From positions 3,014,685 through 3,078,684 of the forward strand of contig NZ_JNIS01000001.1 of the NCBI RefSeq assembly GCF_000702625.1: 64,000 nucleotides of DNA. The letters run 5' to 3'. This document shows, in pieces, positions 26,298-33,640 of this stretch (positions within the stretch are counted from its first letter, which is position 1; each line of letters starts with the position of its first letter). Position numbers and translations under genes: made by a program. The stretch comes from Exiguobacterium oxidotolerans JCM 12280. Lineage in GTDB: Bacteria > Bacillota > Bacilli > Exiguobacteriales > Exiguobacteriaceae. The notes beneath the pieces are model-generated. The model ran no database searches. It worked only from the letters and a program-made list of their open reading frames with translations, and was not told where the DNA came from.

Positions 26298-28556
26298 TTA
26301 GAAGACGAATTCATTTTTTTGATAAAGAGCATCCAGCAACTCCGTGAAGTGTTGTGCATTGATTGGTTTAGAGAAGAGATACCCTTGTCCGATGGAGCAG
26401 CCATACTCTTTTAATATCGTCGACTGACTGGGTGATTCGATGCCTTCGGCGACGACATTCAGTTGCAGATTCAAACCGAGTTCGACGATGGTTTTGACCA
26501 TTGGCGATCGACTGCTTCGACTTAACCGGTCGATGAAGGATTTATCAATTTTTATCGTATCGATGGGTAATTGTTCAAGGACACTTAAGGAAGAATAGCC
26601 TGTCCCAAAATCGTCAATCGAACATTTGACACCGATTTTCTTTAATTTTTTTAAGATGGAGACGCTCTCCGTAATATTTTGGACGATACTTTCCGTAATC
26701 TCGAGTTCGAGATGGTTCGGCTGCAAGTCGGTTTCCAGTAAAATTGACGACACGACTTCACAAAAATGACGATTTTGAAATTGAAGAGCCGATACGTTGA
26801 CAGAAAGTAACAGGGGAGGATAACCACTCGCTTGCCACTGTTTACTTTGCGTACAAGCGGTCCGTAAAACCCACTCGCCAATCTCATTGATCAAACCCGT
26901 CTCTTCAGCAATCGGGATGAATTCAACAGGGGAGATCATACCGAGTTGTGGATGTTCCCACCTCAGTAACGCTTCCATCCCGACAATCGTCTTCGTTTGT
27001 AAATGTACTTTCGGTTGATAGTGGACGGACAATTGATTCAGTTCGATTGCTTTTTGTAATTGAACTTCGAGTTCCATTTTTCGAAGGACATCCGATTCTA
27101 GACGTTCACTGTAGATGATGAAATCGTTTTTGCCTGATGTTTTCGAATGATGGAGGGCCGTACTTGCATTTTTGAGTAAGTCTTCTGCATTTTCTCCATG
27201 CTGAGGGTAAATACTGATACCAATATTTGTTTTTACAGAAAATTCATGATCAGACATGATGAATGGGACGTGTAATTCCTGGATGATTGTACTCGTAAAA
27301 TCTTGATAAGCGACCGCACAATCATTTTCTACCAAGATGACGAATTCATCGCCACCGATCCGGAACACCGGCAAACTGCCATTATGGGTCAGACTAAGCC
27401 TTGAAGCGACTTCTTTTAGGACATCGTCACCAATTCGATGACCGAGCGCGTCATTGATCATTTTAAAGCGATTTAAATTGACTAGGATTAGGGCGAAGTG
27501 GGTCATCGATTCAGTTGTCAAATAGCGGTCAACGGTATTGATGAAATTCAGACGATTCCCGAGTTGTGTCAGAGGGTCGTAATAGGCTAAATGTTGGAGT
27601 TCCGTAAAGAGCTTCTTATTTTTAACCATGACGAAGGATTGACGGGTGATGATCATCACGAAAATTAAAAACCAACCAAAACTTAACGAATTGATTCGCC
27701 AGTCGTAACTTTCAATCATCAGGATTGTCAAAACAATGATGCTTAAGTAGGGAAATAAAAATTCGCGCTGAAGGAGGGGAAGCTTTTTCTTCGGTTCATG
27801 CGACGAAATCCCTTTGCTATAGCGATAGCCCGTAAAGCCAATCAAGAGTAAGGCAGTTGTCCAAATATAGTCGACGAACCCGCCAGCCGTATACGTCTGT
27901 TGTGTAGAAAAATAAGAGAACAAGGAATCACCGACTAGTTGGAGTAATAATCCCATGACTAAGAAAAATAAGCTTCTGTTCTCTTTTTCAAAATGAAGCA
28001 AATAATACAGGGTGATGACTAAAAAAAGCAGTGCCAGGTCAATCACTAAAAAGATGACAGTATAGGTAATCGATAACGTAGTCGAAAACTTTAAGGCAAT
28101 CAGCGGTGACAGCAAATAATGATAACTGATTGAAATGGAAGCAATCATATAGATGACTGTATTAAAAAAATACGATTTGTTCGAAAAGTCAACGACGTTC
28201 GTGCGGATTTTATAAATCAAGGCACTCAAGTAACAAATGTATGAGAAGACCCAGATAAAATTAGACAGAAGAGGGGTGTTGATCTCTTGATTGATCAAAG
28301 TTAAGTAAAACCAAATGGCTGTCCCGAATGTCGAGAAAAATACACCCAGTGATAAAAGGAGCCAAAATGCTTTTAATCGAGTCGCTTTTTGTTGATAAAC
28401 TTGCCACAGCCAGTAGAAACTGATGATGCCAATGCTGAATTGTACACCGTTCGACAGCAGTATCCGGGTGCTAGCTGTCGAGATGAATGTGTTGCTTATC
28501 AGATAGATAGCAGACACGACGATCGTCAATAGCACAAGAATGTTTTTGAAGACCAT
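26298..28556 (-). CDS. Membrane-bound GGDEF-EAL protein
   Basis: A 752-residue cyclic di-GMP enzyme. About nine membrane segments (residues ~1-310) precede a GGDEF domain (YDPLTQLGNR, RIGGDEF intact) and an EAL domain (~495-740) with GMEALLRWEHP, LELEITES, and CSIDDFGTGYSSL; the metal and catalytic residues of an active phosphodiesterase are present. Both activities may be retained, or the GGDEF part may act as a GTP sensor. The start ATG follows GAGGAGGA. The membrane half resembles that of the neighbouring cyclase, suggesting a shared origin. Confidence 0.92.
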   Translation of the reverse strand: MVFKNILVLLTIVVSAIYLISNTFISTASTRILLSNGVQFSIGIISFYWLWQVYQQKATRLKAFWLLLSLGVFFSTFGTAIWFYLTLINQEINTPLLSNFIWVFSYICYLSALIYKIRTNVVDFSNKSYFFNTVIYMIASISISYHYLLSPLIALKFSTTLSITYTVIFLVIDLALLFLVITLYYLLHFEKENRSLFFLVMGLLLQLVGDSLFSYFSTQQTYTAGGFVDYIWTTALLLIGFTGYRYSKGISSHEPKKKLPLLQREFLFPYLSIIVLTILMIESYDWRINSLSFGWFLIFVMIITRQSFVMVKNKKLFTELQHLAYYDPLTQLGNRLNFINTVDRYLTTESMTHFALILVNLNRFKMINDALGHRIGDDVLKEVASRLSLTHNGSLPVFRIGGDEFVILVENDCAVAYQDFTSTIIQELHVPFIMSDHEFSVKTNIGISIYPQHGENAEDLLKNASTALHHSKTSGKNDFIIYSERLESDVLRKMELEVQLQKAIELNQLSVHYQPKVHLQTKTIVGMEALLRWEHPQLGMISPVEFIPIAEETGLINEIGEWVLRTACTQSKQWQASGYPPLLLSVNVSALQFQNRHFCEVVSSILLETDLQPNHLELEITESIVQNITESVSILKKLKKIGVKCSIDDFGTGYSSLSVLEQLPIDTIKIDKSFIDRLSRSSRSPMVKTIVELGLNLQLNVVAEGIESPSQSTILKEYGCSIGQGYLFSKPINAQHFTELLDALYQKNEFVF

Positions 28557-28718
28557 GGTTGATTGTCCTCCTCTATGCGAGTTGTCTAAAGATAGTTTTT
28601 CCCTATATCTTTTTATCGGCAGAATGCTCTAAAAAATCGAGAGGTGGACATGATTTAAACTAGAAAACCTAGCAAAATCACTACAACCGGCAGTCATTTC
28701 GGACGAAAATCAAAAAAA

Positions 28719-28739
28719 GAGATGACATGGTGTCATCTC
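28719..28739 (-). terminator. Terminator of the 28843-29404 unit
   Basis: Perfect stem GAGATGACA / TGTCATCTC with a 3-base loop; the AAAAAAA on its left is a T tract on the minus strand. A further short hairpin AAAAGTA-TCC-TACTTTT overlaps the end of the gene at 28843. Confidence 0.75.
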
Positions 28740-28815
28740 AGCTCGTAGCAAAACTTTTATGAAGATAAAAGATTTTGTTTGGGAATGCAAATCTACCCCC
28801 GTCTCGTCTACGAAG
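28740..28815. repeat. Short possible relative of the intergenic repeat elements
   Basis: Starts, like copies A and B, with CAGC directly after a terminator and continues AAAACTTTTATGAAGATAAAAG, where CTTTTAT-GAAG-ATAAAAG forms a hairpin in the position of the ATG-loop hairpin of copy B. The ends CGTAG (28744) and CTACG (28808) are inverted. The rest of the larger element is missing. Confidence 0.35.
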
Positions 28816-28842
28816 TGGAACAGCATATAGGAAAAAAGTATC

Positions 28843-29019
28843 CTACTTTTCACGTAACACGTGTCGGAGTTCGCTGACGCCAAGGGTCAGCATATAAAGC
28901 GAAAGTGGTATGAAGAATACTAAAAACGATAGTGTCGTTATGACATCCAATAAAAATAAACTGATCAGGATAATGGTCAAAATGGTCGTCAAGCTGACGA
29001 GCGAACTGCGGTTAGACAT
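28843..29019 (-). CDS. Small membrane protein
   Basis: A 58-residue protein with two hydrophobic segments (about residues 9-27 and 28-46). The ATG at 29019 follows GGAGGAGAACG and overlaps the stop of the upstream gene by eight bases, so the two are coupled. Function unknown. Confidence 0.6.
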   Translation of the reverse strand: MSNRSSLVSLTTILTIILISLFLLDVITTLSFLVFFIPLSLYMLTLGVSELRHVLREK

Positions 29020-29404
29020 CGTTCTCCTCCTTTGAGTGGTTATTCTTCCGCAAACGGGCATACCGGATGATGGCCGGTACCGCGATCGAAATCGAAAAAG
29101 CGCTAACGAGCAACAAATCGGTCTGCCCGAAAAATAAATAATCGATGCCGATCAACAAAAATAATAAAATCTGGATGATCCGAAAACGGAGTTGCGTACT
29201 CCGGTGAATGATGTCCTGTTCTTTTGATGGACTGGCGTGGTGCGTATTCTGACTCAGTAATTCAAAATAAAAATAACTGAGGACGCCGAGTTGGACGACC
29301 GAAAAGAAGGTAGCGCCTGTCTGTTCGAAGAAGATACCAAACAGAGTCATTCCGAACAAAAGTAAGTAGAGTGATAATACGATTCGTTTCGTACGTGTCG
29401 TCAA
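29012..29404 (-). CDS. Four-helix membrane protein
   Basis: A 130-residue protein with four hydrophobic stretches (RIVLSLYLLLFGMTLFGIFF, ATFFSVVQLGVLSYFYFELL, FRIIQILLFLLIGIDYLFF, LLLVSAFSISIAVPAIIRY) and a basic C-terminus. The TTG at 29404 has GGAGG seven bases before it; the frame's upstream extension lacks such a site. It forms a two-gene unit with the 58-residue membrane protein. No family recognised. Confidence 0.62.
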   Translation of the reverse strand: MTTRTKRIVLSLYLLLFGMTLFGIFFEQTGATFFSVVQLGVLSYFYFELLSQNTHHASPSKEQDIIHRSTQLRFRIIQILLFLLIGIDYLFFGQTDLLLVSAFSISIAVPAIIRYARLRKNNHSKEENDV

Positions 29405-29521
29405 AGTAAGTCCTCCTGGAAGTGAGTCGATGTTACCCTGTTCTACGGCACGGCAAGGAAAATGTTTCAAGCTATGAATGGATACCGGTCAAAAACTAAG
29501 TAACAATAAGGAGGAATCAGG

Positions 29522-29821
29522 ATGAGTTACGGGATTTTTGGGAAATTTACGACGGCGGCGGGACAACAAGAAAAATTGGTGGAGCTGTTACTTGAAGCAG
29601 CAGCCTCGCTTGAAGACGAGCCGTCATGTCTCCATTATATTGTCAGCGTATCAGAAGAAGCGGACACGGTCATTGTCCACGAAATTTGGACGAATCAAGC
29701 GTCGCACAAGGCGTCACTCGAGCTTCAGGCGACGCGGCGCCTGATTGAGCAGGCACGCCCGCTCATCACGGGAATAGAGCGTTTGTTGACATTCGATCCG
29801 CAAGGCGGAAAAGGGTTATAA
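29522..29821 (+). CDS. Antibiotic biosynthesis monooxygenase (ABM) domain protein
   Basis: A 99-residue dimeric alpha-beta barrel protein of the ABM/YgiN type. The pattern is YGIFGKFTTAAGQQEKLVELLLEAA, then CLHYIVSVSEEADTVIVHEIWTNQASHKASLEL, with the conserved E-x-W motif (HEIW). Members include quinol monooxygenases and haem-degrading enzymes; no residue here settles which. The ribosome-binding site AAGGAGG is strong. Confidence 0.85.
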   Translation: MSYGIFGKFTTAAGQQEKLVELLLEAAASLEDEPSCLHYIVSVSEEADTVIVHEIWTNQASHKASLELQATRRLIEQARPLITGIERLLTFDPQGGKGL

Positions 29822-29910
29822 AGGGTAATTTTTGATGTTTCGGTCAAAAGTTTGTAAAAAATTAGAACTTTTTTTGCCGATTGACGTAGAGTATACATGA
29901 GGTGAAGACA

Positions 29911-30378
29911 ATGGAAAAACGACGAAGAATTCAACGCATCCGGGAAGAAAAAGAACGGATTGCGTTCATTCGCATTATTTTTGCTGTACTGTTCGGACTG
30001 GGTGTCTTTTCATTCATTCAGTATGATACGGCGACATGGCCGAAAATCCTGGTCGGAGTCAGCTTTCTCGCACACGGATGCCTGCACTGGATTGAAGCGA
30101 AACGGGTCGGAGCATTATCAAACAGCCAACCGGCGCGCAACCTGATCCGACTCCGCTACGCGGTTGATTTTGCGTTAATCGGTCTGATTGCATTTTTCTT
30201 CCCGTTATTAATCGGGTTAGAATTGCCGCTTGTACCAAGTTTTATCGGTTACTTTATCGGCCTGCTGCTTTTTTATCTGATTGATGTGTACCTGGAGCGG
30301 AAGGTGCAGACTCTTGATCCGCTGCAACCGACAAAAAAAGAATTACGCAGTAAAATACCTGAACTGAAAGCCAGATGA
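29911..30378 (+). CDS. Four-helix membrane protein, first of a tandem pair
   Basis: A 155-residue protein with a basic N-terminus (MEKRRRIQRIREEKER) and about four membrane segments, then a polar tail. The start at 29911 follows GAGGTGAAG. It is related along its length to the next gene: both have a basic start, a -RNLIRLRYAVDFALI- / -RRLIRLRYTVEFCLV- block in the middle, and a D-P-xx-P-T ending. Function unknown. Confidence 0.62.
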   Translation: MEKRRRIQRIREEKERIAFIRIIFAVLFGLGVFSFIQYDTATWPKILVGVSFLAHGCLHWIEAKRVGALSNSQPARNLIRLRYAVDFALIGLIAFFFPLLIGLELPLVPSFIGYFIGLLLFYLIDVYLERKVQTLDPLQPTKKELRSKIPELKAR

Positions 30379-30400
30379 CTTTAAGTAGGGGATGAACAAA

Positions 30401-30862
30401 ATGGAAAAACAAACGAAAATTCTAATCATGCAGCAGGAAAAGAAGCGAAATTTTTTGAAACGATTGGTATTGGTAGTAGTCGTCGCACTTTGTTTGTATG
30501 GCTTGGTTCAAACGGGAGCTGACGAATGGATTGTCCCACTGCTCGTCATCCTCGTCCTCATCCATGGACTGTTACTGTTCGGAAAGGCAAGGCGGATCAG
30601 TGCCCTATCAAGTATCAAAGCAACACGGCGGCTGATTCGTTTACGTTACACGGTTGAATTCTGTCTCGTTCCCATTCTTCTGCCGATTGCTCTTCTGGCA
30701 CGGTTTCCTGATTACTTGAGTACACCCGTTTCGATCGTTCTTCTGCTGGCTCTGCTGTTGATTGCCTTTTTGAAGCAATACCTGGAACTGCGCATCATGC
30801 GGACCGATCCGAGTCACCCGACGGACGACGATCTACGCAAGAAACCACGGATGGCAAACTAA
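30401..30862 (+). CDS. Four-helix membrane protein, second of a tandem pair
   Basis: A 153-residue paralogue of the preceding gene, 22 bases downstream. The shared block is LIRLRYTVEFCLV, and the C-terminal RTDPSHPTDDDLRKK matches the neighbour's LDPLQPTKKELRSK. The ATG at 30401 is chosen by analogy with the neighbour (MEK-) over one at 30392. A terminator follows. Function unknown. Confidence 0.6.
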   Translation: MEKQTKILIMQQEKKRNFLKRLVLVVVVALCLYGLVQTGADEWIVPLLVILVLIHGLLLFGKARRISALSSIKATRRLIRLRYTVEFCLVPILLPIALLARFPDYLSTPVSIVLLLALLLIAFLKQYLELRIMRTDPSHPTDDDLRKKPRMAN

Positions 30863-30912
30863 AACAGTACTCCCACTCGCGCACCAAGCAACGGGTAGAA
30901 GTACTGTTTTTT
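30862..30912 (+). terminator. Terminator after the tandem membrane-protein pair
   Basis: Stem AACAGTACT (30863-30871) / AGTACTGTT (30900-30908) with a long loop, followed by TTTTT. Confidence 0.65.
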
Positions 30913-31087
30913 AGTTGAGTTCGATTTTAACGGTAGTCGGTTTTGCAAACGCGTCACTTGACGCGAAGAGAACGTATAGGTCTTTATCACGATGAACATG
31001 ATAGACAAGATCTACTGTTGAGGCAAGTGGCGCAAAATATCGATAGACATCTTTCCAAGCATCTTGATTATGGTTTATCAAAATCAT
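30911..31087 (-). pseudogene. C-terminal remnant of an ABC permease joined to a module promoter
   Basis: Encodes about 58 residues: NHNQDAWKDVYRYFAPLASTVDLVYHV ... FAKPTTVKIELN, the last part of the C-terminal tail found in the permeases at 36924-40628 and 52615-55848. Immediately upstream (31081-31150) is sequence that matches the promoter region of the ATPase genes at 41380-41450 and 50230-50290. The body of a whole ATPase-permease module is thus missing between promoter and tail. The ATG at 31087 falls in former promoter sequence and has no ribosome-binding site. Confidence 0.8.
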
Positions 31088-31150
31088 AAAAGGGTGTTAT
31101 CGGACCATTAAAATCCATAAATATCTGAAAAATGAGGCGATTGTTTAATC
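31081..31150 (-). promoter_or_regulatory. Orphan promoter region of a deleted ABC module
   Basis: Shares AATCATAAAA, then GACCATTAAAA and AAATATCTGAAAAAT with the ATPase promoter regions at 41388-41440 and 50230-50283, in the same order and spacing, but now leads only into a 58-codon permease remnant. Confidence 0.65.
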
Positions 31151-31226
31151 TATCCATTAACTACAAGTACTCATCTTTATACTTGAAGAAATCGCCGTCT
31201 CATATCAAATGCCTGAAATATGGATT

Positions 31227-31630
31227 GAACTACCTCCACCTACGCTACGCTAAGAGGTGGAGGATTCCTGAGTTATCCGACCTATCGGTCGAAACGTTAT
31301 CAGGCTAACCCCGTCGTCCCGACGGTTGAACGTTAATCTTGTCCGTTTCTTTTGTGCGGATGCCTACTCTGCTTGGTTTTCGCTACTTCGGTCATCTGCA
31401 AGGTGAACGTTGAAGATTTTACGTGACAGACGAACTTCCTGTCACAACCCTATATCTTCAGTTTTCAAAGAACATGACATTTTAATTCTTCCTGCTTTTG
31501 CTTGTTGTTAAACCAAAAAAATGTAGGGCAATTGATGTGTCGTAAGACACACCTTGCCCGAAGGCGATTCATCTCCCACCTACGCTAGGCTTCGCCCCAA
31601 GACGCTTAGAGGTGGGAGTATTCTCGCCTG
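31227..31630. mobile_element. Non-autonomous IS200/IS605-type element
   Basis: Two similar imperfect hairpins bound a stretch without an ORF: CCTCCACCT / AGGTGGAGG (31233-31263) and CTCCCACCT / AGGTGGGAG (31573-31618), both with ACGCTA..CGCTTAG-type loops. The right one is enclosed by GGCGA (31563-31567) / TCGCC (31624-31628), as I remember for IS605 right ends with a GGCGATTCAT...TATTCTCGCC pattern. Inside lie further hairpins (GACC-TATC-GGTC, CCGTCG-TCC-CGACGG, GGGCAA..TGTGTC/GACACA..TTGCCC). tnpA and tnpB are absent; the interior could be left-over guide-RNA (omega RNA) sequence. Confidence 0.68.
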
Positions 31631-31739
31631 ATTTTTGATAAAGTCTTTAGATGGTGAATTGACCGAAAGGAATTTGAACACTACCCAACGGAGGTTCATA
31701 TCGTTACGCAGACATGGACTTCTTTTGAGTATTTTCTAT

Positions 31740-31771
31740 ATCTTAATCTTATTGCATCTTAATCTTATTGC
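31740..31771. repeat. 16-base tandem duplication
   Basis: ATCTTAATCTTATTGC occurs twice without a gap in a gene-free stretch between the IS605-type element and the truncated permease. Confidence 0.8.
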
Positions 31772-31815
31772 TTAGAAAAATAATAGAGAGTCTGAAATGC
31801 TTTAGAAATACACTG

Positions 31816-31841
31816 CCTCCCATTTCAATGTGATTGGGAGG
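31816..31841 (-). terminator. Terminator after the truncated permease
   Basis: Stem CCTCCCA / TGGGAGG with a 12-base loop, 10 bases beyond the stop of the truncated permease at 31851; the T tract on the minus strand is poor. Confidence 0.5.
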
Positions 31842-31850
31842 GCATCGTAT

Positions 31851-33317
31851 TTAACTACCTTCTAATTCAATTTTGACTGTTGTTGGTTTTGGGAAAGCTT
31901 CATCTGCCGCATATAGAACGAATACTTTTTGATCAATAGGTACCTGATATACTAAATCGACAAGAGACTTATACGGAGAAATATACTGATAGCCATATTT
32001 CAAAGCTTTTTCATTATGATTGACATAATCAACGCTGGAATATTCTTTACCATCCAGGGAAGTTAGTGTAAACGTTCCAGGTCGATAGTTTGAATAGGCA
32101 CCTTCACTTCGAGTATCAGAGTTGTGCATGAAAACAAGAATCGTGATATACCGATAACCGGATTTTTCCTTTAGGTCTAATTTCTTTGGTGTCGGAATAA
32201 GTGGTTTAGCGTAAAACAGTTCGTATTTTGCTTTCGGATCGCCCGGGTACGTTTGGATGACACCTCTCTTCATAAGTTTTTTGAGCGCTGTCTCCTGATT
32301 GACTGTATTCGAGTCATTCGATGATTTTTTTTCAGAAGATAAATCCTTTAATTTTTGTCCATTAGTTTGCTGTTTTAACGGAGCACTTTGTTGTGGAGCC
32401 GTCGATGATTCAGTCGAGGCAAATAGAAATAAGCTCGCGACGCCGACACATAATGAGGTGGCAATCGATCCGAGTGCCCACTTGAAACGACGTTCTGTCG
32501 CTTGTGTGTTTTCGACGATACTGCCGAGTGCTGCATTAGGAGTGATCCGGACGGCGCGTTGTGCAGGGAGCAAGGCGCCTAAAACACCTGTGATCACCGG
32601 AATGAAGAGCATGATGCTGAGAAAGCCAAGCTCTTGTACTGGAAATTGACCATAAACAAATCCAATCATCCCAAGCGCAGTTAGAAGACCGATCACACCA
32701 GCACAAAGTCCTGTGATCATACCCTCGCTTAATACGAGCAAGCGGACTTGTCCGTCGCGCCAGCCGGTTGCTTTGAGTACAGCAAGCTGACTCTTTCGTT
32801 CATTGACGTTCTGCCACATAATTTCCGTTGTCGTCAGAATGGCGATTAATAATGAGACCCCCATTGCGACATAGTGCATTGTTCCGACTTCAAGCGCGAC
32901 ATATTCTCCAAGCCAAGTCGCATAAAGCACCCCTTTCAAGCGGAAGGTGATGAAGAGGAAAAAGATGAACAGACTCGTCGGTAAAGCAATCGCAACAACG
33001 GATAACAATGTCCGTTGCCAGTAGGTGACGTTTTGGTTGATGCTCATGCCCAAAACACTCCGTGCCCGGACGAAACGGCGTCCTTTTGATACTTCGCCAG
33101 AGCGCATGCTTTCATACGGTTTGATGCGACGGATTAACGACATCGGCACGAGCGTTCCACCCCAATAAATGAGTAACCCAGCTAAGCCGATCAAGAGAAT
33201 TCGACTCATCGCAATCGGATTGTCCGTCGTGATCCAGAAGGAACCGAGGATCGTCCACGAAATCAGTGCTACGAGCGTACCCAACATCGTCGCCTCAAGG
33301 AATAGCAGTTTCGAGAT
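31851..33317 (-). pseudogene. ABC permease truncated at its N-terminus next to an IS30 remnant
   Basis: The last ~480 residues of the large FtsX-type permease family of this island: membrane segments from LGTLVALISWTILGSFW onwards, the second FtsX-like domain, and a C-terminal tail of the YVNHNEKA...VDLVYQVP class. Homology begins abruptly at SKLLFLEAT; the ~590 residues with the first membrane helix and the large outer domain are missing and replaced by the start of an IS30-type transposase in another frame. An ATG at 33287 opens the frame by chance, without a ribosome-binding site. Most like the permease at 52615-55848 in sequence. Confidence 0.85.
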
Positions 33318-33470
33318 ACGTCTCTATTTTGACTCTTTCTGATGTGGTAAGATGAACATAGCTCATAACGAATCCTCCGTTGAATGTGGTGTGGTAGCTT
33401 TATTCTACACGAGGTCGTTATGGGTTTTTTGTGTTTTCAGTTAGGTGTTGCACTTAATATTACAATTCGT
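33310..33470 (-). mobile_element. 5' end of an IS30-family element (remnant)
   Basis: An ATG at 33366 on the minus strand, 6 bases after CGGAGGATT, opens MSYVHLTTSERVKIETYLE, which resembles the start of IS30-family transposases (M-x-Y-x-H-L-T). It then merges into permease sequence and stops. The upstream AGTGCAACACCTAACTGA (33439-33456) resembles IS30-type terminal repeats as I remember them. The rest of the transposase and the other end are not in the window. The stretch 33471-33640 beyond it shows nothing recognisable. Confidence 0.62.
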
Positions 33471-33640
33471 CAAAAATAAAAAAATAAAAATAGCATTAAT
33501 AAATCTACAGAATGGGCTATCCTAAATTTATGAGGCAATATAGAACACATGTTCTTTATGATTCCAAGTGTTAATCAGTAAAAAACTATATGTATATTGC
33601 GATTGATCAATTAAATAAACAATTCTGAGAGACTTCTTTT

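Noticed and set aside
31740..31771. Tandem 16-base repeat as a possible CRISPR or iteron array
   Set aside because: Only two copies with no spacer and no cas or rep gene; a simple local duplication.
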